Part shown: positions 51,047 to 61,300 of the stretch, in pieces
How positions within the stretch are numbered: position 1 is the stretch's first letter
Layout: every line of letters begins with the position of its first letter
Assembly: GCA_049889695.1 (NCBI GenBank)
Contig: JBMHCX010000013.1
Coordinates: 150,714-214,713 of the forward strand
Direction of reading: 5' to 3'
Length of the DNA stretch: 64,000 nt
Origin: WTJH01 sp049889695
GTDB lineage: Bacteria > Bacteroidota > Bacteroidia > Flavobacteriales > Flavobacteriaceae
Program-made: the position numbers and the translations under genes
The notes under the pieces: generated by a model
Seen by the model: only the letters and a program-made list of their open reading frames with translations
Databases searched by the model: none
What the model was told of the DNA's origin: nothing

Positions 51047-52048
51047 ATGAGACATCTTTTATTCAGCCTTACGTTGGGCCTTAGTGTCTGTTTAGTACAA
51101 GCACAAGAAGGAAAATCAGAAGCTTTTGCACACACCTACTCCATAGTCGCACGCGATGCAAAAACTGGAGAAATGGGAGTAGCCGTTCAAAGTCATTGGT
51201 TTGCGGTGGGAACATTGGTGAGCTGGGGAAAATCTGGTGTTGGAGTGGTTGCTACCCAGTCGTTGGTCAATCCTGCCTTTGGTCCTGAAGGTCTCCGGCT
51301 GATGGAAGAAGGCTTTAGCGCAAATGAGGTGTTGGCACAACTCGTCCCAAAAGACAGCGGCAAAGCCTATCGCCAAGTAGCCTTTTTAGACCACGAAGGA
51401 AATGTTGCCACGCATACAGGAGAAAGCTGTATTGCAGCTGCTTCACATGCGGTCGGAGATCAGTTTTCAGTACAAGCGAACATGATGCTCAATAGCAAGG
51501 TTGTCCCAGCTATGAAAAATGCCTTTGAAGCAAATGCCCAATTGCCACTAGCCGAACGAATGATTAAAGCTATGGAAGCTGCCGAACAAGCAGGCGGCGA
51601 TATCCGAGGGAAACAGTCCGCTGCATTAGTGGTGGTCGGACCAACAAAAGTAGAGCAGCCTTGGAAAGATAAAAAAATAGATCTTCGAGTCGATGATCAT
51701 CAGCAGCCCATCGCAGAGTTAAAGCGCTTACTCACCGTTCATCGAGCTTATGATTTTATGAATGCTGGAGACGTCGCCATGGAAAAAGGAGATATGAAAG
51801 CTGCGCTTGATTTATACGATCAGGCCCAAGCCCTACAACCCGAAAATATTGAGATGGTTTTTTGGAAAGCCGTCACACTGATGAACAATAATAAAGTTGA
51901 ACAAGCCATCCCCTTACTACAGCGGGTAATTCAGGCCAATAAGCAATGGGCAACACTTCTCAAACGCCTTCCGAAGGCAGGGCTTCTGTTACAGACCCCC
52001 GAAGAAATATCGACTTTGATCAACAGCATAGAAAAGAGAGTTCCCTAA
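51047..52048 (+). CDS. DUF1028 protein with C-terminal TPR
   Basis: A 333-residue protein with signal peptide (MRHLLFSLTLGLSVCLVQA). Residues about 27-230 form the DUF1028 domain (TYSIVARDAKTGEMGVAVQS, GVGVVATQSLVNP), an Ntn-hydrolase-like fold predicted to be a secreted hydrolase or sensor domain. The tail (about 235-333) has a tetratricopeptide-like pair (DVAMEKGDMKAALDLYDQAQ, VEQAIPLLQRVIQA). Function unknown. It is followed 13 bases later by the transmembrane regulator gene. Confidence 0.8.
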   Translation: MRHLLFSLTLGLSVCLVQAQEGKSEAFAHTYSIVARDAKTGEMGVAVQSHWFAVGTLVSWGKSGVGVVATQSLVNPAFGPEGLRLMEEGFSANEVLAQLVPKDSGKAYRQVAFLDHEGNVATHTGESCIAAASHAVGDQFSVQANMMLNSKVVPAMKNAFEANAQLPLAERMIKAMEAAEQAGGDIRGKQSAALVVVGPTKVEQPWKDKKIDLRVDDHQQPIAELKRLLTVHRAYDFMNAGDVAMEKGDMKAALDLYDQAQALQPENIEMVFWKAVTLMNNNKVEQAIPLLQRVIQANKQWATLLKRLPKAGLLLQTPEEISTLINSIEKRVP

Positions 52049-52061
52049 TTCCTTCTTCCTT

Positions 52062-53408
52062 ATGTTTATCCTCCTTATCAGCATATTCTTTAGCCTTTCG
52101 GCTAGCCTTGAAAGCCTCATTTCACAGGAGTTTTTTTGGGTTCCCCAGAAAATGGTGTATGCAAAAGAGGCGGATAAAATCTATGTTTTTGGGGAAGATA
52201 AATTAGCGGTGATCGACCCAGAAACGCTGATGATACGCTCCATTCGTGATTTTTACTTAGCCCCGGAAATAGAGAAAACCTTTCTAAATTTTAAATTTTT
52301 TGAATGGGATAATGCACTGGTAGCAATCGATAAGAGAGGAGGGAGAATCTACAAATTTGAAGAAGATCACTTCGACAGAATCGACCGTTCCGTGATTAGT
52401 TATGGTCTTAATGATGGGTTTAGTTTTCAACATCGAGACACCTTATTTCGTTACGGTGGCTATGGGTTTTGGAAAGCTTCGCATCACTTAATCTATTTCG
52501 ACAAAAATACAAGTCAGTGGGAGATCTATCCTATCGATAAATCTTCAGAAGTTCCCCCGGAATTTTTTGGTATCGCCGGTTACTACCATAACAACATTCT
52601 TTACACCTTTCATGGCACCTCAATAAATCCGTATAACCCGAAAGAAAACAGTCGTGTAAATGATTTTTGGAAATTCGATTTTTCGGAAAAGACATGGGCT
52701 AAAGTTCCAAAACAAGCCTTTCTAAAAGAGTCCCTAAATACCTTCATTGTCCCAAGTGCCAAAGGGTTTTACTTACAACTCAATTCAAAAATTCTTCAAC
52801 TAGAAGCCGAACAAAATACATTTAAATTATTTGAACCTAATCCTTTGTACTTTAGGGCGGTTAACAGAGATGATTTACTCTGTTTTAGTGAAACAGATGC
52901 CTTTTTTATCACGTTGTCGACGAATGGCTTCAGAATAGAAAAAGCATCTTTGGATTACTTTCTGGGGAAACCCATCCTAACAGGGAGCTATCGTCCAAAT
53001 TGGACTCCCTATTACGGTGCTGCTGCTCTCTTGGTTGTTGTGCTCGTGCTAGCGGTGATTTGGTATCAAAGAAAAAAGCAGAATACTTTTATCTTTTACC
53101 TTTATTCAGCGGAAATCAGATATAAATCAAAACGGTTTAACATCAATCCACAGCAACACAATGTTCTTTTAGAGCTGATTGAAAACAAAGAAGTATTGGC
53201 GAGTAAAATCAAAGATTTAGTCTATAAGCCTGAACTTTCCAACGCCCAAAACGAGAGAAATAAATTATTGATTATTCAAAACCTGAATATTGAATTCAAA
53301 CGGCTTATTAGTCAAGATGTAATTCTTGAACAAAAAAGTCCTATCGACAAACGCATCAAATTATACACTCTAGCTTCAAAGATGAAGATGGTTGTAAAAA
53401 AGAGCTGA
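52062..53408 (+). CDS. Transmembrane one-component regulator with periplasmic propeller and cytoplasmic winged helix
   Basis: A 448-residue protein with signal-anchor start (MFILLISIFFSLSA), a Kelch-like propeller of about 290 residues outside the membrane (for example KIYVFGEDKLAVIDPETL, HRDTLFRYGGYGFWKA, NDFWKFDFSEKTW), one membrane helix at about 317-336, and a cytoplasmic tail (about 345-448) that looks like an OmpR-type winged helix (FNINPQQHNVLLELIENKEV, ending RIKLYTLASKMKMV) lacking any receiver or kinase domain. It is therefore probably a membrane-anchored regulator that senses something in the periplasm. It lies 147 bases upstream of the plus-strand fibre gene, which it may control. 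This is inference from position and architecture. Confidence 0.7.
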   Translation: MFILLISIFFSLSASLESLISQEFFWVPQKMVYAKEADKIYVFGEDKLAVIDPETLMIRSIRDFYLAPEIEKTFLNFKFFEWDNALVAIDKRGGRIYKFEEDHFDRIDRSVISYGLNDGFSFQHRDTLFRYGGYGFWKASHHLIYFDKNTSQWEIYPIDKSSEVPPEFFGIAGYYHNNILYTFHGTSINPYNPKENSRVNDFWKFDFSEKTWAKVPKQAFLKESLNTFIVPSAKGFYLQLNSKILQLEAEQNTFKLFEPNPLYFRAVNRDDLLCFSETDAFFITLSTNGFRIEKASLDYFLGKPILTGSYRPNWTPYYGAAALLVVVLVLAVIWYQRKKQNTFIFYLYSAEIRYKSKRFNINPQQHNVLLELIENKEVLASKIKDLVYKPELSNAQNERNKLLIIQNLNIEFKRLISQDVILEQKSPIDKRIKLYTLASKMKMVVKKS

Positions 53409-53466
53409 TTATTAAGCTTTTATAGATTTAAACAGCAGCACTCTTCTGCTTTTGGATATATTTTTA

Positions 53467-53496
53467 AAATTAATCTCATTCAATTGAGATTAATTT
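53467..53496. promoter_or_regulatory. Perfect 12-bp inverted repeat upstream of the fibre gene
   Basis: AAATTAATCTCA and TGAGATTAATTT are perfect inverted copies separated by six bases, ending 59 bases before the fibre start at 53556. The stem is mostly A/T and lacks a clear T-run, so it is more like an operator for a dimeric regulator than a terminator. The neighbouring transmembrane regulator is the obvious candidate to bind it. Confidence 0.55.
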
Positions 53497-53555
53497 ATTC
53501 AAATGTCTATGGTTATATTTAATTTGGTTAAAAACGACTACTTAAAACTATATTC

Positions 53556-56500
53556 ATGAAAGCACGATTATTTGGGGCAGTATACCTGTTGATTTTTCTA
53601 ATAGCGGGAGTCGCTCATGCGCAATTCAACTACCAGGCATTGATTAAAAATAGCGACGGTGAGGTTCTTAAAAATCAAGCCATCCCAATGCGTATCAGTG
53701 TATTAGATGAATCTCAAAATGTGGATTACCAAGAGACACATACAGTAACATCTACCTCCGACGGACTGGTTAATTTAGTCATTGGAAATGGGACAGTGGT
53801 CAGCGGTATCTTTGCTGAACTTGATTGGTCCAGTTCTTTTTATCTGAAGGATGAAGTAGATTTTGGTAATGGCTTTGTGACCATGGGGATAGAAGCGATA
53901 AGACCTGTGCCGTTGGCCAGTTATGTCTTAAATAGTAACAAAAATTTGGTGGACGTAAATGACAATTTACTTGTCAACAACGATTACAATACTTCAACTG
54001 ACGAGTCCAATAATGCCAATCTACACAACACCAAAAACATAGGTTTGGGTCCACGTGCCTTGGAAAGCAATACCACAGGGTGGTACAACGTAGCTGTAGG
54101 GTGGAATGCACTCAAAGAAAATACAGAGGGACACGATAATGTGGCCATTGGACCTCGAACTCTTCAACAAAATACGACAGGAACCTACAATTCTGCTCTT
54201 GGATACAATTCGTTACGAAATAATGTTTCTGGAGGAGGGAATACAGCCTTAGGTGCGGGTGCTTTAGCTATGAACACAGAAGGAGATAATAATGTTGGGG
54301 TTGGTTACTCAGCTTTGTATGACAACACTACAGGATATGCCAATGTTGCTGTGGGAAATGGTGCTCTCAATGACAATACCAGTGGTAGTGAAAACACTGC
54401 AATTGGAAATCAATCCATGTATTTAAGCACAACTGGAATAAGCAATGTAGCAGTCGGTATGCTTACTCTAAATAACAACACCACAGGAAGTGAAAATACC
54501 GCTGTCGGGCATTCTGCTCTGGTTTACAATACCAGTGGAATAGATAACGTAGCGATCGGGAAAAACAGCTTAGAAGACAATACCACAGGAAATAAAAATA
54601 TTGCTGTTGGAAAATATGCGCTTCGCAGAAATACTCAAGGCAATAATAATCTAGCCATCGGATTTAATGGAGGTAATAATTTTCTAAGTGGAAATGAAAA
54701 TGTTTTCCTTGGCGCCAATGCCGGGGTAGTGAGTCCAACAGGAAATATTGTAAACGCTATAGCTCTTGGTGCAAATGCAGTTGTCACCGCAAGTAATACT
54801 ATTCAATTAGGGAATACGAATATCAATAAAGTTATAACCTCAGGGACCATTTCCGCTACAGCCTTTGTTGGTGATGGTTCCGGCTTGACCAATCTGACAG
54901 TTTCGGGTACTATAAGCCCAGATGCAGATGGTAATATTGTTATCGCTAATCAAACACCAGGATTCGAATCCTCCGGAGTAACACCGACTACTTTTAGTCG
55001 CTCTGGAAATAATATTGCAATAGGTGATAATGCTATGCTTAACGCTACTTCAACTGCGGCTAATATAGCTATTGGAACAGACGTTCTTAAAAATATATCG
55101 GCCGGTATAGTAACTGGAAATGTATCAAGTTCAGGATTAAATATCTCTATTGGAGATAACTCAATGACAAATTTAGAAAACGGATGGGTAAATGTTGGAC
55201 TGGGGACAACAGCATTGAGAAACATGACTTCAGGTTCCTCGAATATCGCCATAGGGGCCGGAGCTTTAGAAGATGCTAACCAACCTGTGAGTAATGTTGC
55301 CATAGGAGTAGATGCTTTACATCAGTTAACAGGAACAGATACAGTTACAGCTGCAGATGGGCATGAATACCAAGCATCCGTTGCAAATACTGCAGTTGGA
55401 CATAACGCTATGTACAATAATCAAAATGGAAGTTACAATACTGCTGTTGGGATAAATTCTTTATTCAATATCAACGATGGTGGCTATGATAATACTGCTA
55501 TGGGAAGAAATACACTTCACTATAATAATGGAGGTTATCAGAATACTGCCGTAGGGGCCAATGCATTATTCGGAGCTAACGGAACCTTCGGGAATACTGC
55601 TTTAGGAGCACAAGCTGGAGATCAGCTGAATAGTGCAAATTCTAACAATAATGTATTTGTGGGGCGAAATTCCGGTACATCTTCAGGAACTCAAGTAAAT
55701 AATTCGGTGGCTATTGGAGCTTTTGCAAAGAGTAATGGAACCGACAATGTCGTTATCGGAAGCGGAGTAATGGAAGAGATCGATGGTGTCAATAATTTTG
55801 GGGCTTATGTAGATGAGGCCGTTGTCATCGGTCGTGGAGCAATGGCAAATTCCAAAAACGGAGGAAAATCTGTCGCTGTAGGGTTTGAAGCAATGCAAAA
55901 TTATAGTGCAACAGACTCTCATACCCACACTACCGGTGATACCCAATATGATCAGTACAATTTTTCTACAGCTATTGGGTACAAAGCTATGAAAGGGTCT
56001 TCGAACGTGGCTTCCAATACAGGGATGTGGAATACTGCCGTCGGATATGAGTCCTTGACGAATTTAACCAGCGGGTACAACAATACTGCAGTCGGTGCAC
56101 AAACTTTAAAGGACAATTCTTCCGGACAAAATAATACGGCCATGGGAGACTGGTCTATGTATCAAAACCAAGATGGGAATTACAATACTGCTTATGGAGT
56201 GTGGACCTTGGCATATAGTGTCTCAGGAACAATGAATACGGCTGTGGGAGGTGCTTCCATGACCAATAATTCAAATGGTGATGGTAACAGTGCCTTGGGC
56301 GCAAATAGTTTAAGAGTAAACCAAGAAGGGAATAACAATGTTGCCATAGGGAAAAACGCTTTGCGCTACAACCAAGGAGATAGCAACACTTCTATTGGGG
56401 AAAGGGCCATGATGAGTTCTTATGAAAATAAGAATTCTGGAAATTGGAATACTGCGCTTGGAGCGGCAACACTGATGTCCAACACTACGGGAAATGAAAA

Positions 56501-58313
56501 CTTAGCCGCGGGTGCTGGAGCCTTGGAATTAAATACGGAAGGAGACCAAAACGTGGCCTTGGGCTATTGGAATTTACGCCATAATACAACAGGAAACCGA
56601 AACGTAAGTGTAGGGCAAAATGCCATGAGAGACAATACCTCGGGGAGCAATAATGTTGCCCTTGGAAGCGAGGCGCTTTCAAATAATACTTCAGGGCAAG
56701 ATAATGCTGCCATAGGACAGAATGCTATGATTAATAATACTACAGGTGGTTTAAATACAGCGCTTGGCCAACGAGCGATGGAGTCTAACACAACAGGGGA
56801 TCGGAACACTGCCGTTGGTTCACATGCTTCTGGATATATGCAATCTGGTTCCTTTAACACCACCTTGGGAATTGCAGCTGGTAGAGACGCGATTGCTGCG
56901 GATGGGGCGGTTGCTATAGGATATCATGCACTGATTGCACAATCAAATTCGGCGAATATTACTGGTGAAACCTATAATACTGCCGTCGGCTATTATGCTT
57001 TGGCAGGGAACGAGTCGAGTCAGAACACAGCACAATACAATACTGCCGTAGGATCGCATTCACAAGAGAACGCATTTACAGGCTCTAAAAATGCTTCCTT
57101 GGGGGACTTCTCCCTCCACAATAATGAAGTGGGAAGTAATAATGTAGCAATTGGGCATAACTCCATGTTAGATAATACAGAGGGAGACGCAAACGTAGCC
57201 GTTGGAGCTCTTTCTTTAGAAAATAATTTCACTGGTTCTTATAATGTAGCTCTTGGATATGATGCATTAAAAAACAACTATTCTGGAGGTGAAAATACAG
57301 CTATAGGGCGTGGAGCTCTTCTAGAGAATACCTCTGGGAACAATAATGTTGCCATTGGAAATGAAGCTTTAAGAAGCAATGATGAAGGAAGTAATAACAT
57401 CGCCATCGGAGATGAAGCATTATATAGCAATGTTGTTGCTCAAGCCGGAAGCCTTGGTGGGCAAGGGTTTAACAATATCGGTATAGGAGGGGCTGCTCTT
57501 CGTAATGCTACTGCTTCGGGAAATACTGTGATTGGTCATGACGGATACCTAAATCTCACTTCTGGTACCTATAATATAGGTTTAGGAGATCATGTTGCTA
57601 CAACGATAACAACCGGTACCGAAAATATTGGGATTGGATATATGACTTTGTACGGTGCAGAGCAAAATACCTCTAAAATTACATCCATTGGAGCTCGATC
57701 TGGCTCTAATTCTAATGGTGAACTCAATTCATTTTTTGGACATAACGCGAACCAATCGTCTGATGCAGGTAGCATTACAAACGCAACCGCATTGGGAGCT
57801 AATTCTGTGGTTTCTTCGAACTATACCATGGCATTTGGAAGTTCTGATGTTAACAAATGGGCCTTTGGGTTGTCGACTACCGATAGTGGCAAAGTCATTC
57901 AAGTCGGCTCTACCAGTTCCAATGGAAATGGAGCGTACTTATCCGCTGGTGGGGTTTGGACCGATGCTTCTAGTATTTTATTTAAAACCAATTTTATCGA
58001 CTTAGACAATAGCTGGATCAGAGATCAAATCGCAAAGCTCAATATTCGCCGTTGGGACTACAAAGAAACCAATGAAACGCACATTGGTCCTACAGCCGAA
58101 GAATTTATTGACTTATTTAATGTTGGAGTGCCAACCGATAAGCAGCACTTGAGTACTTTAGACGTCGCTGGGGTCGCCTTAAAAGGAGTTCAGGCTGTGA
58201 TTGAAGAAAATAAAGTGCTCAAAGAAGAGAATAAGGCGCTCCAAGAGCAGTATCAAGAATTAAAAAACATGCTCAATCAAGTTCTTGAAAGAGTAGAACA
58301 ATTAGAGCAATAA
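53556..58313 (+). CDS. Giant fibre protein with YadA-head-like repeats, second copy
   Basis: A 1585-residue secreted protein. Signal peptide (ends GVAHA), then the N-terminal domain FNYQALIKNSDGEVLKNQAI with VSVLDES-like strands and VPLASYVLN, typical of Bacteroidota tail-fibre proteins. Two long runs of NVAxGxxAL repeats (about residues 165-395 and 490-1400) follow. The C-terminus carries an S74-like tail (THIGPTAEEFIDLF, LDVAGVALKGVQAVI) and a coiled coil (KEENKALQEQYQELKNMLNQ). In place of SDxRxK it has SSILFK (Ser1472-Lys1477), so auto-cleavage may be weakened. Next gene follows after eight bases; a trimeric surface fibre is expected. Confidence 0.85.
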   Translation: MKARLFGAVYLLIFLIAGVAHAQFNYQALIKNSDGEVLKNQAIPMRISVLDESQNVDYQETHTVTSTSDGLVNLVIGNGTVVSGIFAELDWSSSFYLKDEVDFGNGFVTMGIEAIRPVPLASYVLNSNKNLVDVNDNLLVNNDYNTSTDESNNANLHNTKNIGLGPRALESNTTGWYNVAVGWNALKENTEGHDNVAIGPRTLQQNTTGTYNSALGYNSLRNNVSGGGNTALGAGALAMNTEGDNNVGVGYSALYDNTTGYANVAVGNGALNDNTSGSENTAIGNQSMYLSTTGISNVAVGMLTLNNNTTGSENTAVGHSALVYNTSGIDNVAIGKNSLEDNTTGNKNIAVGKYALRRNTQGNNNLAIGFNGGNNFLSGNENVFLGANAGVVSPTGNIVNAIALGANAVVTASNTIQLGNTNINKVITSGTISATAFVGDGSGLTNLTVSGTISPDADGNIVIANQTPGFESSGVTPTTFSRSGNNIAIGDNAMLNATSTAANIAIGTDVLKNISAGIVTGNVSSSGLNISIGDNSMTNLENGWVNVGLGTTALRNMTSGSSNIAIGAGALEDANQPVSNVAIGVDALHQLTGTDTVTAADGHEYQASVANTAVGHNAMYNNQNGSYNTAVGINSLFNINDGGYDNTAMGRNTLHYNNGGYQNTAVGANALFGANGTFGNTALGAQAGDQLNSANSNNNVFVGRNSGTSSGTQVNNSVAIGAFAKSNGTDNVVIGSGVMEEIDGVNNFGAYVDEAVVIGRGAMANSKNGGKSVAVGFEAMQNYSATDSHTHTTGDTQYDQYNFSTAIGYKAMKGSSNVASNTGMWNTAVGYESLTNLTSGYNNTAVGAQTLKDNSSGQNNTAMGDWSMYQNQDGNYNTAYGVWTLAYSVSGTMNTAVGGASMTNNSNGDGNSALGANSLRVNQEGNNNVAIGKNALRYNQGDSNTSIGERAMMSSYENKNSGNWNTALGAATLMSNTTGNENLAAGAGALELNTEGDQNVALGYWNLRHNTTGNRNVSVGQNAMRDNTSGSNNVALGSEALSNNTSGQDNAAIGQNAMINNTTGGLNTALGQRAMESNTTGDRNTAVGSHASGYMQSGSFNTTLGIAAGRDAIAADGAVAIGYHALIAQSNSANITGETYNTAVGYYALAGNESSQNTAQYNTAVGSHSQENAFTGSKNASLGDFSLHNNEVGSNNVAIGHNSMLDNTEGDANVAVGALSLENNFTGSYNVALGYDALKNNYSGGENTAIGRGALLENTSGNNNVAIGNEALRSNDEGSNNIAIGDEALYSNVVAQAGSLGGQGFNNIGIGGAALRNATASGNTVIGHDGYLNLTSGTYNIGLGDHVATTITTGTENIGIGYMTLYGAEQNTSKITSIGARSGSNSNGELNSFFGHNANQSSDAGSITNATALGANSVVSSNYTMAFGSSDVNKWAFGLSTTDSGKVIQVGSTSSNGNGAYLSAGGVWTDASSILFKTNFIDLDNSWIRDQIAKLNIRRWDYKETNETHIGPTAEEFIDLFNVGVPTDKQHLSTLDVAGVALKGVQAVIEENKVLKEENKALQEQYQELKNMLNQVLERVEQLEQ
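54040..57760 (+). repeat. Coding repeats: YadA-head-like blocks in the plus-strand fibre gene
   Basis: In-frame degenerate repeats of about 63-75 bases, each with the NVAxGxxAL(x)NNTTG pattern. First run is about 54040-54740, then a unique segment (about 54740-55010), then a long run to about 57760. Glycine-Asn-Thr density is high. They are protein-level repeats and too variable to be CRISPR units. Confidence 0.7.
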
Positions 58314-58321
58314 TAATTTAT

Positions 58322-61300
58322 ATGGGCTTCAGAAAAACCTATTCGACAGGACTTTTACTCGGCTTTCTACTTTGGAACAGCTTTGGTCATATCTATGGTC
58401 AAAGTCGGGATTTTGTCCTCGCTCCTACCGCCAACATTCAGGAGCAATTCATGAGTTTGATAAGCCCTATTTTAGTAGGGACATCGACGACCTCATCCGC
58501 TACAGTTGTTCGGGGACCACTGGCTTATTTCGCAAAGGGAAGCAATTCACAAACAGTGAGTGTAAGCCTAAGTGCTTCCGATAGTGACGGTATCCTCGGC
58601 GCTACACAAGTCGTGACCATAACCGCCCGTTTTTCTGTAGCCATGAGTGCCTCCCCGACGATCTATATCAGTGGAGTGATTTCGAATGTTGCCATGACCG
58701 CCACTGCCTCGGATAGTGTGTGGGAATACAGCTGGAATGTTTCGGGTACAACAGCCGATCTAGTAACGGCTACCGTTTCAGGGGTAAGCACCGCAAACAT
58801 CGCATACACAGGCAACGAAAGTCTTACGTTCCAATTAGACCTTGTCGCTCCAGAAATAATCCTGTCGGGACCCACAGGTTTCAGCTATATGGGTTATCAT
58901 GACGAGCATTATTACTTTATCAATAGCGGAACTTCTTACGGTCCGGACACGAACTGGCAAAATGCACGAGAGGAAGCACAGCAAATGGGAGATGGCTTTA
59001 CGCTTTCTACCATGCTCGGAAATACTGACCTCGCCGTAGTTGAAGATCTAGCCGAAAACAACTTTATCGGGGACTATCTGAACGATAATTTTGGCGGCTT
59101 CACTTGGATAGGAGTCTATAGAGAAAATGAAAATAGCGATTGGATCAATATCAATGGGGAGGTTCAAAATTATTTCAATTGGCGTTCCGACCAACCCTCG
59201 GGTAGCAATCAAAATGCTATAGCTGTTTATCCCGATCCGGAAGAACCCAATGGGAATTTTGCAGGAGAACGCAATGTGTGGTCGGACGAAGAAGCTCAGA
59301 ACAACAACGCATACGTGATCGAAATGGATGGTTTCCTTTTCAACGCTGGTGCTTCATCTGCAAGGATTTCGTTCTATGCTCCAGCAGAAACCATCAGCTG
59401 GACATTAACCGGCCCTGACGCCTCACTCTTTGAAGTGGATGACTCCGATCAGACAGGGGGCGCCCATACGATTTTTATCGACTTTACTCAAAATCTACAA
59501 TCGAATACTGACTACCAAAACCCATCGGATGCGAATGCTGACCGTATTTTTGAATTTTTCTTAAATGCTACTGATGTCAACGGCAATACCCGTAGCCAAA
59601 AAGTAGTCTATGAGATGACGGATACGCAAACCCCAACCGTACAACTTTCGCATTCCGGAAATGATACGGTGGTGGTTAACTCAGAGGTAGTAACCATTAC
59701 AGCTACCTTCTCGGAAGCAATGACCGCTACGCCAACCTTGAGTTTAAGCGGTATCGCTTCCGCTCTAGAAATGAGTGCAACAGTAAGCCCAAGTATCTGG
59801 AAATACAGCTGGACAGTTTCCACTACGGTAACTTCAACTACAGCAACCGTTTCAGGAACAGATTTGGCAGGGAACGCTTACAGTGGAACAGACAGTTTAA
59901 CCTTTACCATTTCTGAAACACTGCAAACACCTAGTTTAACCATGACACTTACGCACGATGCACCTACTAATTTCTTAGATCCGTGCGAAGAAGTGAGCTT
60001 TACGGCAGAATTCAGTGAAGCCATCAGCTTCCCAGTTGATTTAATGGTCGATAATAGCTATGGTAATTACAGCTACAGCCTTCAGCTGAGTATGGCGCCA
60101 AGTTCGGCTACTGCTTCTAGTATGTTTAGCGCAACAAGTTCGTCCAGTAGTTGGGAGATTAATTTAGTTCCTCAAGACTTCTCTTTGGTCGGTTCATTTA
60201 CACTGACCGTCTCCCACGCTGGAATGAATATTCTGGGTGTTGATCAGCAAGTTGAATCCCTTCAATTCAGTGTTGTTTCTAGTACTTGTAGTACTGGATC
60301 TGTGACTGTAGACCTGAGCAATTCACATCCCGATCTTATTGTATCGACAAGAGATACAGTAAGCATAAACGCCTTGTTCAGTACAGCAGTGAACAGTCCT
60401 ACTCTGATCTATACATCAGTTGTTTCAACAACTTATCTGCCAATGGTGGAAATTACTGGAACACAATCTGTTCAATGGACCGCGGGGCTCCCACTTTCAG
60501 GTCCCGATGGCCCAATTTCTGTAACGGTTTCTGCAACAGGGGTCAATGGCGAAATACTTGTAAACGCTGCTGCCGAGAGTATAACCTTCACCCAAGATTC
60601 TTTAGGCCCTATCATTGAATATATTAGCGTTGATGGACAATCGAAAACAGTGGATGTATTGTTTACAGAAGACCTGTTTAGCGATTATCTTGCTCAAACA
60701 GCAACGGGAACTGTTTCCATAAACGACTTTAGTTTAACCCTCTCGAGTACGACCGCAAGTCTGACTTCTAGCGAACCATTATCCATGACGGTTTCCAATA
60801 CGACAGAAACAGACGGAAAACGCTACAGCTTAGGATTCGATTACAATGGTGTCGTATTGGTCGGGGATGCGCTCATTGTGAATATAGTGTCCCATACTTT
60901 TGATATTGCAGGGAACCCTGTGGAACTCCAACAAAGCAATAATGTAGATGTTTACACGGGTAATGAACAGGATGTAACCGTCAGTTTAAGTCATACGAGC
61001 TCTTCAACTACACTTACCAATTGTGATACAGTGGCTCTACAAGCGACCTTTAATAGAGCTATCCAAGGACCTGTGGTCTTAGAAGTGGAAGATAGTACTG
61101 GCGCCTTAATCAATGTGAATTTAACGGCTGCTAGTGCACAAACCTCCGCAACAAGTTCGACCCTTTGGGAAGGAAGCTGGTCGCCGAACAATACTACTCC
61201 TACAGGTCTAGTAACCTTAAGTATTATTGAAGGTGGAGTTGCTGCTAGCAGTTCAGCCAACCCGACAGAAATAGAACGTTTAGGTTTTGAAGTGTTGTTT

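Noticed and set aside
53556..58313. CRISPR-like regular repeats
   Set aside because: Repeat units are in-frame, vary in sequence and have no distinct spacers; they encode NVAxGxxAL-type protein repeats.
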